Made by a program: the position numbers and the translations under genes
The notes under the pieces: generated by a model
Told to the model about the DNA's origin: nothing
What the model saw: only the letters and a program-made list of their open reading frames with translations
Databases searched by the model: none
Source: Methylobacterium oryzae
GTDB lineage: Bacteria > Pseudomonadota > Alphaproteobacteria > Rhizobiales > Beijerinckiaceae
Assembly: GCF_021398735.1 (NCBI RefSeq)
Contig: NZ_CP090349.1
Span: 2,052,501 to 2,116,500, forward strand
Reading direction: 5' to 3'
Length of the DNA: 64,000 nt
In this document: positions 15,161 through 23,062 of the stretch, in pieces
Layout of the letters: each line of letters begins with the position of its first letter
Position numbering within the stretch: position 1 is the stretch's first letter

Positions 15161-15799
15161 ATGAACGTCCTCCTGACCCGCATCGTCGGCCCGGCGCTCG
15201 GGCTCGTGATCCTCGCCGGTCCAGCCCTGGCGCAGCCGAAACAGGATCCGGATTGGCCCTGCGTCCAGCGCAAGGTCGCCACACTCAGTCCCGGCCAGTT
15301 CTGGACCGGCCCCGACGTGGAGGCCGCCGGCGACTGGGGCAGCGACAACGACGCCGCCGTCCTGGCGCAGAAGATCGCGTCGCGCCGCACCGACCTCTCG
15401 CAGGTCGGCCCGCTCCTCGACACGTTCGCGGAGAAGTTCGGCTCCGACAAGGACGCGAAGGACAAGGCCCTGACCCGCGTCTACTCTGGCGTGTTCGAGG
15501 TGCTGAACGGCGAGCGCAACAAGGTGGTCGGCGGCATCGCGCGCTACGCGCAGGGCCAGCGCCGTATGGCCGAGCGGATCCGCGACGAGGCCGACAAGAT
15601 CAGTCAGGTGAAGGACGCGCCGAGCGCCTCCGACGCCACGGAACTCCCGAAAGACCAGTCCGAGCTGGAGACGAAGTTCGCCTGGGATCGCCGGATCTTT
15701 CAGGAGCGGAGCCAGTCGCTGACCTATGTCTGCGAGGTTCCGCAGCTGCTCGAGCAGCGGCTCGGCGAGATCGCGCGCCTGATTCAGGCACGGCTCTGA
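15161..15799 (+). CDS. lutG: Exported helical protein of the lut cluster (LutG-like)
   Basis: A 212-residue protein with a signal peptide (to about GPALAQ). The mature part is mostly helical and charged, with two cysteines far apart (DWPCVQRK and TYVCEV). Acidic clusters (GDWGSDNDAA, FGSDKDAKDKAL) are visible but do not form EF-hand loops. I know no biochemical role. It starts 13 nt after lutF and is followed by a 247-nt AT-richer gap before the receptor gene. Confidence 0.72.
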   Translation: MNVLLTRIVGPALGLVILAGPALAQPKQDPDWPCVQRKVATLSPGQFWTGPDVEAAGDWGSDNDAAVLAQKIASRRTDLSQVGPLLDTFAEKFGSDKDAKDKALTRVYSGVFEVLNGERNKVVGGIARYAQGQRRMAERIRDEADKISQVKDAPSASDATELPKDQSELETKFAWDRRIFQERSQSLTYVCEVPQLLEQRLGEIARLIQARL

Positions 15800-15814
15800 C
15801 CACGCGCCGGCGAT

Positions 15815-15831
15815 CATTGCCAAATTATCCC
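15815..15831 (+). promoter_or_regulatory. Candidate operator, site 2a (lutH upstream)
   Basis: CATTGCCAAATTATCCC, 16 of 17 identical to the minus-strand site at 10277-10293. It lies in the 247-nt gap before lutH, which is clearly richer in A/T than the coding DNA around it. Confidence 0.55.
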
Positions 15832-15837
15832 GGGTAG

Positions 15838-15852
15838 ATTGCCGAAATATCC
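15838..15852 (+). promoter_or_regulatory. Candidate operator, site 2b (lutH upstream)
   Basis: ATTGCCGAAATATCC, 13 of 15 identical to the core of site 2a and starting exactly 22 bp after it (15816 to 15838), about two helical turns. The tandem would let two regulator dimers bind the same DNA face. Confidence 0.5.
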
Positions 15853-16046
15853 TTAAGTGGCTGAAATCTTTACCGAAACTGTTGCTGTTTAACCACGTGG
15901 CGGCGGCTTCGCTCGGCGCAGGCCGGAAATGAGGCCGAAACGCGTCTCACGTGTTCTTGAACCAATTGTGCGCGTTCCCGGCACCCTCCAAGAAAGACCC
16001 AAGCTCGGCAGTCACGAGCACGTGTTTGGGTTTGAGGGGGTTGGGG

Positions 16047-18617
16047 ATGTCACTTCGGGCGCTTCGGAGCGGCCTGGTCGCGTCGGCATCGGTTCTCGCC
16101 GGGACGGTTCTCCCGGCGGCGGTGCAGGCTCAGCAATCGGTCACGCTCGGCGAGATCAGCGTCGTCTCGACGTCGCCGGTCGGGTCCGGCGGCGGAAATT
16201 CGAGCCAGGCGCAGATCTTCAACGGTCCCGGACCGGTGCCGCCGGCCGGCTCCCTGGGACCGAGCACCGGCGTGCGGCTGCGCGGCTCCGAGCAGCCGCT
16301 CTACAAGATCCCCAGCACCGTCGAATCGGTCACGGCGAGCGATATCACGATCGATCGCGCCAGCGACAACCTGACCACGACGCTGGCCCGGCGCACGCCC
16401 GGCATCAACGTCTCCGACTCGCAGGGCAACAACAACCGCGTCGACATCACCTACCGCGGCTTCACGGCCTCGCCCGTGCAGGGCGTGCCGCAGGGCCTCG
16501 CCGTGTATCAGAATGGCGTGCGCATCAACGAGGCCTTCGGCGACATCGTCAACTTCGACCTGATCCCGCCGCAGGCGATCCAGCGCATCGACGTGGTCAC
16601 CGGCAACCCGGTCTTCGGCCTCAACGCGCTCGGAGGCGCGGTCAACATCCAGATGAAGAACGGCTTCACCTGGCAGGGCACCGAGATCTCGGCCTGGGGC
16701 GGCTCGGACGCGCGCACCGCCGGCTATCTCGAGTACGGTAAGGTCTCCGGCCCGTGGAGCGTCTACTTCACCGGCGACGGCCTGAACGACCGCGGCTGGC
16801 GCTACGAGAGCCCGAGCACGATCGGCCGCCTCTACGGTGACATCGGCTACCGCTCGCAGGATGCGGAGTTCCACCTGATCGGGCTCGCCGCCCGCAGCTT
16901 CTTCGGCGCGGCCGCGGCCACGCCGGTGGACTTCACCCACCGCGACCCGCGGGCGATCTTCACCTTCCCGCAGACCACCACCACCGAGGTCGGCACGCTC
17001 CAGCTGACCGGCCGGGTCGACATCTCGCCGACCTGGGATCTCGCCGGCAACGCCTATTTCCGCCGCTTCAGCCAGACCTACGTCGACGGCAACGACGGCA
17101 ACTTCGAGAACTGCAGCACGCGCTCCAGCTTCCGCGGCAACCTCTGCTTCGAGGATGACGGGTTCAGCCCGGCGGCCGGACAGTCGCAGCTCGCCTTCCG
17201 CAACCAGTTCCTGATCCTGGGGCAGCAGAACCAGCGCATCCCGTTCCGGGCGGGCATCCCGTACGGCACGCTTGACACGACCCGAACGGAAGCCACCGGC
17301 TTCGGCGGCTCGCTCCAGGCCGCCAATCGCGACCGGATCTTCGGCCTGTCCAACACCTTCGTGGTCGGCGGCAGCATCGACGCGGCCAATTACGGCTTCA
17401 AGTCGTCCAGCACGCTCGGCGTCATCAACCCGGATCTGTCGATCACGACCAACCCGAGCAACCCGTTCTACGGCAACGTCCCGGGCCTCGGCACGCCGCA
17501 GCTGCGGACCGCCGGCGCGCTCGGCATCGCGCCGAGCTCGGTCAACGGCTCCAACCTCTACATGGGCCTCTACACCCTCGACACGCTCGACGTGACCGAC
17601 CGGCTGTCGCTGACCGCCGGCGCCCGGCTCAACTTCGCGCGCATCCAGAGCGAGGACCTGACCGGCTTCTCGCCGGACGTAACCGGCACGCACTACTTCA
17701 ACAAGATCAACCCGGTCGCCGGCCTGACCTACCGGTTCTTCGACGCGCTGAACCTCTACGGCAGCTACTCGGAGTCGAACCGCGCCCCGACCCCGCTGGA
17801 GCTGGCCTGCGCCAACCCGGACCGGCCGTGCCTGCTGCCGAACTCGCTGGTGGCCGACCCACCGCTCAAGCAGGTCACCGGGCGGACCTACGAGGTCGGC
17901 TTCCGCGGCCAGCTGCCGAACACCTATGACGGCGGCATCATCACCTACAAGATCGGCGCCTTCCGCACCGATCTCGCCAACGACATCCTGTCGCTGGCCA
18001 CCCCCGGCAACACCGCCCGCGCCTACTTCGTCAACGTGCCGTCGACGCAGCGGCAGGGCATCGAGGTCGGCGGCGAGTACACGGCCGATTACCTGCGGGT
18101 CTACGCCAACTACGCGCTGGTCGACGCGACCTTCCAGTTCAACGGCACCCTGTCGTCGCCCAACAACCCGCTCGCGGATGACGGCGCGATCCAGGTCCGC
18201 AAGGGCAACGTCGTGCCGCTGGTGCCGACCCACCAGATCAAGGCCGGGTTCGACTACTTCGTCACGCCCAACTGGCAGTTCGGCCTCTACCTCCAGGCCT
18301 TCTCCTCGTCCTACTTCCGCGGCGACGAGTCGAACCTGAACCGCAAGCTGCCGCCCTACTACGTTCTGAACTTCCAGACGAAGTATCAGGTGACGAAGAA
18401 CCTCGAGGTCTTCGGCCTCATCACCAACCTGACCAACAACCGCTACACCACGTTCGGCACCTACGCCGAGCCGGGCGCGGTGGCGGGCAACCTGCGGATC
18501 AGCGATCCGCGGACCACGACCCTGGCGCAGCCCTTCTCGGTCTACGCCGGCATCCGCTACGCCTTCGGCGCCGATCCGGTGCCGATGTCGCCGGAGCCGA
18601 TCATCCGGAAGTACTGA
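16047..18617 (+). CDS. lutH: TonB-dependent outer-membrane receptor (LutH-like)
   Basis: An 856-residue receptor. A signal peptide (MSLRALRSGLVASASVLAGT, cut near VQAQQ) is followed by a TonB-box-like TLGEISVVS, an extended Gly/Ser/Pro linker, a plug domain (GINVSDSQGNNNRVDITYRG, VTGNPVFGLNALGGAVNIQM) and a long beta-barrel with alternating aromatic strands ending in an aromatic residue. In M. extorquens the receptor at this place imports lanthanides, presumably as a chelate. ATG 16047 is preferred over upstream GTG 15951 because the signal peptide begins there. Confidence 0.87.
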   Translation: MSLRALRSGLVASASVLAGTVLPAAVQAQQSVTLGEISVVSTSPVGSGGGNSSQAQIFNGPGPVPPAGSLGPSTGVRLRGSEQPLYKIPSTVESVTASDITIDRASDNLTTTLARRTPGINVSDSQGNNNRVDITYRGFTASPVQGVPQGLAVYQNGVRINEAFGDIVNFDLIPPQAIQRIDVVTGNPVFGLNALGGAVNIQMKNGFTWQGTEISAWGGSDARTAGYLEYGKVSGPWSVYFTGDGLNDRGWRYESPSTIGRLYGDIGYRSQDAEFHLIGLAARSFFGAAAATPVDFTHRDPRAIFTFPQTTTTEVGTLQLTGRVDISPTWDLAGNAYFRRFSQTYVDGNDGNFENCSTRSSFRGNLCFEDDGFSPAAGQSQLAFRNQFLILGQQNQRIPFRAGIPYGTLDTTRTEATGFGGSLQAANRDRIFGLSNTFVVGGSIDAANYGFKSSSTLGVINPDLSITTNPSNPFYGNVPGLGTPQLRTAGALGIAPSSVNGSNLYMGLYTLDTLDVTDRLSLTAGARLNFARIQSEDLTGFSPDVTGTHYFNKINPVAGLTYRFFDALNLYGSYSESNRAPTPLELACANPDRPCLLPNSLVADPPLKQVTGRTYEVGFRGQLPNTYDGGIITYKIGAFRTDLANDILSLATPGNTARAYFVNVPSTQRQGIEVGGEYTADYLRVYANYALVDATFQFNGTLSSPNNPLADDGAIQVRKGNVVPLVPTHQIKAGFDYFVTPNWQFGLYLQAFSSSYFRGDESNLNRKLPPYYVLNFQTKYQVTKNLEVFGLITNLTNNRYTTFGTYAEPGAVAGNLRISDPRTTTLAQPFSVYAGIRYAFGADPVPMSPEPIIRKY

Positions 18618-18638
18618 TCCGTCAGCGGCGTCGAGAGG

Positions 18639-18678
18639 CGGGCGCCTCCCGCGGCCAGAAGGCCGCGCGGGGCGCCCG
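18639..18678 (+). terminator. Hairpin downstream of lutH
   Basis: An 18-nt arm pair (18639-18656 and 18661-18678) with two mismatches and an AGAA tetraloop, 21 nt after the lutH stop. Very stable; only a weak T-run follows. It probably ends or stabilises the lut message. Confidence 0.55.
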
Positions 18679-18830
18679 TCGCGTTTCCGCACTACCGCAT
18701 GCGGCCTCCTGTCTCGGGAACGGGCCCGTTCGCCCGGCGTCTCCCCGGTAGCCGCACCGGCGCATTACCGTCCGCTCATGCATGAGGGGTCGGCGCCGGC
18801 CGCATCCCGACACCGTGGAGCCTCGTCCCG

Positions 18831-19184
18831 ATGATCATGCGTTTCGCCGTTGCAGCCCTGGCCCTGGCGGCCGCTACGCCAGCCCTGGCGACCCCGTGCG
18901 CCGACGAGGTCGACACGCTGCAGCGGCGGCTGGACAGCGCCGGCGCGGCCTCGGTGACCGGCACGACGCCGCCCGGCGGCACCACGTCCTCGAACTCGCC
19001 CAAGGCGCTCGACACGCCGCCAGCGCTCACCAAGTCGGACGCCGCCGTGAAGCCCACCGCCGCGGGCGTCGAGGAAGCCAAGAAGCTGGTCGCGCTGGCG
19101 CGCCAGCAGGACAAGGGCGGCGACGCCCAGGGCTGCCGCGACACGATCCTGAAGGCCAAGGAGAAGGCCGGCGCGCTGCCGTAG
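18831..19184 (+). CDS. Small exported two-cysteine protein, LutD-like
   Basis: A 117-residue protein; the signal peptide ends about TPALATP. It has one Cys right after cleavage (TPCADEV) and one near the end (AQGCRDTI). A Gly/Thr/Ser/Pro-rich linker lies between residues 40 and 75, and a C-terminal helix EEAKKLVALARQQDKGGD follows. The pattern parallels LutD. It occupies the place after lutH where M. extorquens encodes lanmodulin, but no EF-hand is present. ATG 18837 is an alternative start. Function unknown. Confidence 0.65.
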   Translation: MIMRFAVAALALAAATPALATPCADEVDTLQRRLDSAGAASVTGTTPPGGTTSSNSPKALDTPPALTKSDAAVKPTAAGVEEAKKLVALARQQDKGGDAQGCRDTILKAKEKAGALP

Positions 19185-19193
19185 CGCGCTTCC

Positions 19194-19218
19194 GGCCGGC
19201 ACCGCTCCGGTGCCGGCC
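19194..19218 (+). terminator. Bidirectional hairpin between convergent genes
   Basis: Perfect 11-bp stem GGCCGGCACCG / CGGTGCCGGCC with a 3-nt loop CTC, placed 9 nt after the plus-strand stop and 7 nt before the minus-strand stop. Suited to end both transcripts. Confidence 0.6.
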
Positions 19219-19225
19219 CTTCCGC

Positions 19226-20743
19226 TCAGTAGGCGTTCTCGGTCTTGAACAGCGCGAACGGCGTGGTCAGCAAGATCTGCAGATCGAGCAGCACCGACCA
19301 GTTCTCAATGTAGTAGAGGTCGTGCTCGACGCGCCGCTGCAGCTTCTCTGAGGTGTCGGTCTCGCCACGCCAGCCGTTGACCTGCGCCCATCCGGTGATG
19401 CCGGGCTTGACCTTGTGGCGCGCGAAGTACCCGTCGACCACTTGGTCGTAGAGCGTGTTGGCGGCTTTGGCCTGCAACGCGTGCGGGCGCGGGCCGACCA
19501 GCGACAGGTCGCCCTTGAGCACGTTGAACAGCTGCGGCAGCTCGTCGAGCGAGGTCTTCCGGATGAAGCGCCCGACCGGCGTGACCCGGGGATCGCCCCG
19601 TGTCACCATCTTGGCCGCGCCGGCGTCGCACTGATCCACGTACATCGAGCGGAACTTGTAGACCTCGATCAGCTCGTTGTTGAACCCGTGGCGCTTCTGC
19701 CGGAACAGCACCGGCCCGCGCGATGTCAGCCGGACCGCGAGGGCGATGACCAGCATGAGCGGCGATAGCGCCAGCAGCATCATCAGGCCGACGCAGCGGT
19801 CGAACAGCGCCTTCACCACGACGTCCCAGTCGGCGATCGGACGGTCGAACACATCCAGCACCGGGACGGAGCCCAGATACGAGTAGCTGCGCGGGCGCAG
19901 GCGCAGCTTTGCGGCGTGCGCCGAGAGGCGGATGTCGATCGGCAGGACCCAGAGCTTGGCGAGCATCTGGAGGATCCGGGCCTCCGCGGTGATCGGGATC
20001 GTGAAGACGATCAGGTCGAGCCGGGCGTGTCGCGCGTAGGCGACGAGGTCGTCGACGTTGCCGAGCTTCGGGTGCCCCGCCACCACGTCCGAAGAGCGAT
20101 CGGCATTGCGGTCGTCGAACACCCCGACGATGCGGATGCCGCTCTCGCTCTGCGTCTCCAGGGCGGCGATCAGGTCCTCCGCGGGCTGCCCGCCGCCCAC
20201 GATCGCGGTGCGCCGGTCGAACCGTCCTGCCCGGGTCTGGGCATCGATGATGCGGAACAGGACGAAGCGGCCGACCAGCAGCATCACGAGGCCGGTGCCG
20301 AAGAAGGTCGCGAGCCAGAGGCGCGAGTAGTGGTCGGCGACCTTGGCCAGCACGAGGCCGGCGGCGACCATCAAGAATGTCATCGACCACGCCGCGATCA
20401 GCCGGACGGCGGTCTTGAAGAAGCTCCGGAAGGCAGCGACCCGGTAGCCGCCGGACGCCTGGATCAGCGTCACCGTGATCACCGCGATCATGCCGATCGC
20501 GCCCGCGTAGGTCAGTCCGAACGGGACGCGGCCGCGGAGCATCAGCACGTGCAGCAATGCGCCCAAGCCGAAGATGAGCGCGCATTCCAGCCCGCGCACC
20601 AGACCGGCCACCACGACGGGCGAGATCGCCGTCGGGCCGGGGACGGCGGTCTCGGCGAGGGGCACGCTGCCCGCGGCCGGGGTCGAGGACGCCTCCATCG
20701 GGACGGCGGCCTCGAGAAGATCGCGAATGTCGAACGCGCTCAT
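19226..20743 (-). CDS. Exopolysaccharide polyprenyl glycosylphosphotransferase (WcaJ/PssA-like)
   Basis: A 505-residue membrane enzyme. An N-terminal block of four to five transmembrane helices (about 25-160) is followed by a CoA-binding-like region (AIVGGGQPAEDLIAAL). The C-terminal bacterial sugar transferase domain contains LFDRCVGLMMLLALSPLM, KFRSM, TSLDELPQLFNVLKGDLSLV and GPRPHA. It transfers a sugar-1-phosphate to undecaprenyl phosphate and starts exopolysaccharide synthesis at the inner membrane. ATG 20743 has GGGGGAG upstream. A glycosyltransferase gene lies just upstream on the same strand. Confidence 0.9.
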   Translation of the reverse strand: MSAFDIRDLLEAAVPMEASSTPAAGSVPLAETAVPGPTAISPVVVAGLVRGLECALIFGLGALLHVLMLRGRVPFGLTYAGAIGMIAVITVTLIQASGGYRVAAFRSFFKTAVRLIAAWSMTFLMVAAGLVLAKVADHYSRLWLATFFGTGLVMLLVGRFVLFRIIDAQTRAGRFDRRTAIVGGGQPAEDLIAALETQSESGIRIVGVFDDRNADRSSDVVAGHPKLGNVDDLVAYARHARLDLIVFTIPITAEARILQMLAKLWVLPIDIRLSAHAAKLRLRPRSYSYLGSVPVLDVFDRPIADWDVVVKALFDRCVGLMMLLALSPLMLVIALAVRLTSRGPVLFRQKRHGFNNELIEVYKFRSMYVDQCDAGAAKMVTRGDPRVTPVGRFIRKTSLDELPQLFNVLKGDLSLVGPRPHALQAKAANTLYDQVVDGYFARHKVKPGITGWAQVNGWRGETDTSEKLQRRVEHDLYYIENWSVLLDLQILLTTPFALFKTENAY

Positions 20744-20887
20744 CGATCGGCTCCCCCCGAGCCTTGCGGTCGCTGCCTCGGCGAAACCCTGGCACGGGGC
20801 GTTGTGGGAACATTTAAGAGCGCGGGCGCCGCCGCCTTTTCCACCGCGGCGCACAGGCCCCCGTTCCTCTTGCTGCTGGTCTCGTCG

Positions 20888-22129
20888 TCAGGCGGTCCGG
20901 GCCCCGGCGATCGCGCGCGGTGCGGGATCGCGGCGCTCCGCGCGGGCCTCGAAGGCCGCGGCGTAGCCGGAGATCACCTCGCTGCCCATGCGTTCCAGGG
21001 AGAAGCGCTGCCGGATCGAGGCGCTCAGACTCTGCGTCCGCTCGGCCAGGGCCTCCGGCGCGGCGTCGAGGACCCGTCGGATCCCCTCCACGAGCGCCGC
21101 CGGGTCGCGCGACGGCACGAGGTCGCGCGCGGCCGCGCCGAAGATCTCCGGGATTCCGCCGACCCGAGTGGCGACCAGGGGCTGCGCCGCCGCGGCAGCT
21201 TCCAGCACGACGTAGGGCAGCGACTCCGCGAGCGACGGGACAACGAGGATCCGCCCGCGGGCGAGCACGGAGCGGATCGCCTGCGGCGGCTCGAACGCCA
21301 CCGCGTCGGCGAGGCCGAGCCGCGCCACGGTGTCGCGAAGGATCTCGGCATCCGGTCCCGACCCAACGAGGAGCAGGCGCAGCGCCCGGCCCTCGGCCCG
21401 CAGCCGGACGAGGGCCTCGAGCAGGTAGGGCAGGCCCTTGGCCTCCCGCAGCTCGCCGACGTAGAGCAGGTCGAAGGGCTCGGCGACGCGGTCCAGCGGC
21501 GCGAACTCGGCCTCGGCGATGCCGTTGTGCACGATCCGCGTCACCCGCTCGGGACCGCCGACGAAGCTCCGATGGCGGCCGGCGACGTACTCGCTCTCGA
21601 ACAGGAACGCGTCGGTGCGGCGGGCGAGCACCGCCTCGGCACCCATGTAGAGGCGGTGCAGCGGGCTGCCCGGCCGGTAATTGTAGCTGCCGCCGTGCGG
21701 CGTGTAGGCGCGGATCGCCGGACCTGCCGCGGCGAGCCGGGCATAGGCGCCGCCCTTGGCGCCGTGTCCGTGCAGGACCTCCGCGCCGACCTCCGCGGCC
21801 CTCTGCGCCACGGCCCGGAGGCAGGACCAGTCCGACGGATGCGGATTGCGGCGCATCGGCAGCCGGACAAGGCCGAGGTCCAGGCAGGGCACCAGGTCCG
21901 CCAGGGCGCCCGCAGCGCGGTCGCCGCCGGTGCTGGAATCACAGATGAGACCGACATGGTGCCCCGCGGCCGCCTGGAGGCGAGCGAGATCCATCACGTG
22001 CCGAAACAAGCCGCCCACCGGCGCGCGGAACACGTGCAGGATCCGGTAACGCTGAGCGATGCCAGAGTCGTTCGTCTTCGGGACCAAGGTCCAGCTCCCG
22101 GGAATATCAGTCCCTAGGTTGTGGTTCAC
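20888..22129 (-). CDS. Glycosyltransferase, family 4-like
   Basis: A 413-residue GT-B enzyme. The acceptor lobe has HVFRAPVGGLFRHVMDLARL; the donor lobe has FDLLYVGELREAKGLPYLLE, LLLVGSGPD, VPSLAESLPYVVLEAAA and TRVGGIPEIF, the usual GT4 nucleotide-sugar motif with ExxxxxxxE. It likely adds a sugar to the lipid-linked repeat begun by the neighbouring glycosylphosphotransferase. The start GTG 22129 is uncertain; the recognisable fold begins about 28 residues later. Confidence 0.85.
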   Translation of the reverse strand: MNHNLGTDIPGSWTLVPKTNDSGIAQRYRILHVFRAPVGGLFRHVMDLARLQAAAGHHVGLICDSSTGGDRAAGALADLVPCLDLGLVRLPMRRNPHPSDWSCLRAVAQRAAEVGAEVLHGHGAKGGAYARLAAAGPAIRAYTPHGGSYNYRPGSPLHRLYMGAEAVLARRTDAFLFESEYVAGRHRSFVGGPERVTRIVHNGIAEAEFAPLDRVAEPFDLLYVGELREAKGLPYLLEALVRLRAEGRALRLLLVGSGPDAEILRDTVARLGLADAVAFEPPQAIRSVLARGRILVVPSLAESLPYVVLEAAAAAQPLVATRVGGIPEIFGAAARDLVPSRDPAALVEGIRRVLDAAPEALAERTQSLSASIRQRFSLERMGSEVISGYAAAFEARAERRDPAPRAIAGARTA

Positions 22130-22228
22130 CCGTGGTCGCAGGAAACTTAAAGCAGGTCGCCGCGTCTCGACCTTTCCATCAGGACGGTAACCGGAATTTT
22201 ACGCGCACGATCGCAATCGATCCCAACG

Positions 22229-22912
22229 CTAAGTCATCGGCGAGCCGTTCAGGCTGGCCCAGATCGTCCCGTAGTGGCAGGCCGTGGCGGCGAGGACGAA
22301 GCCGTGCCAGATCGCGTTCTGGAAGGGCAGGGTCCGCCAGATGTGGAACACGACGCCGATCGAATAGAGCGCTCCGCCCATTCCCAAGAGCCACAGGGCG
22401 GTCGGCTGAAGCGCCGCGATCACTGATTCGTAGGCGAACAACCCGCTCCAGCCGAGCAACAGGTAGAGCCCGATCGACAGGCGGTCGAACCGGCCCGGCA
22501 GAACCAGCTTCACGGCGATCCCGATGAGGGCCACGACCCAGATCATCGCCAGGAGCGCGTAGGCCCGCGGGCCCGACCCGACGAGGGCCACCAGCGGCGT
22601 GTAGGTCCCGGCGATCATCAGGTAGATCAGCGCGTGATCGGCGCGGCGCAGGAGCCATTTGCGCGGGCTCACAGGGTAGAGATTGTAGACGGCCGAGACG
22701 CCGAGCATCAGGACGAGGGCCGTGGCGTACACGACAACGGCCGCACGTTCGCCGAGCCCGAGATGCGCCGTGACCGCGGTCGCCACCAGGGCAACGGCAC
22801 CGGCGAGGCCGAGCACCACGCCGAGACCGTGGATCACGCCATCCGCCATGATCTCCCGCGGCGTGTAGTGCCAGGTCAGGGAGAGCGGTCGACCATCCTC
22901 CGCGAGAGACAT
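22229..22912 (-). CDS. Hemolysin III family membrane protein
   Basis: A 227-residue protein with seven transmembrane helices, of the HlyIII/PAQR type. The metal-site motifs are visible: EIMADGVIHGLG early on, SAVYNLYPVSPRKWLLRRAD with HALIYLMIAGTYTP in the middle, and WHGFVLAATACHYGTIW at the end. The three conserved His residues are kept. The cellular role in bacteria is unclear; the name does not imply haemolysis here. Confidence 0.87.
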   Translation of the reverse strand: MSLAEDGRPLSLTWHYTPREIMADGVIHGLGVVLGLAGAVALVATAVTAHLGLGERAAVVVYATALVLMLGVSAVYNLYPVSPRKWLLRRADHALIYLMIAGTYTPLVALVGSGPRAYALLAMIWVVALIGIAVKLVLPGRFDRLSIGLYLLLGWSGLFAYESVIAALQPTALWLLGMGGALYSIGVVFHIWRTLPFQNAIWHGFVLAATACHYGTIWASLNGSPMT

Positions 22913-23022
22913 CTTGAAGCCTCCTGCAACGCGTGCAGCTTAAAGCTTGAGAAGTCTTAGTCGTTCCATGTGCAGATTGCTGATGGGGAGTTATCCCAAG
23001 GTTCCACTGAAAGCGGTAAAAG

Positions 23023-23060
23023 TCTCGTGCGGCGCAGCAAGGCCGCTGCACCGCACGAGA
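23023..23060 (-). terminator. Intrinsic terminator of ctaA
   Basis: A 16-bp stem with a single G-T type mismatch (23023-23038 and 23045-23060), loop AAGGCC, beginning 2 nt after the ctaA stop and followed on the minus strand by CTTTTA. Confidence 0.75.
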
Positions 23061-23062
23061 GC

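Noticed and set aside
15951..16046. N-terminal extension of lutH from GTG 15951
   Set aside because: The extra 32 residues come before a complete signal peptide and are not receptor-like.
16050..18692. 880-codon open frame antisense to lutH
   Set aside because: It lies wholly opposite a well-supported TonB receptor and consists of Arg/Gly/Val/Ala/Asp-rich residues typical of GC-rich shadow frames, with no recognisable domain.
18831..19184. Lanmodulin candidate next to lutH
   Set aside because: No EF-hand loops and the wrong pattern of acidic residues; two conserved Cys instead.
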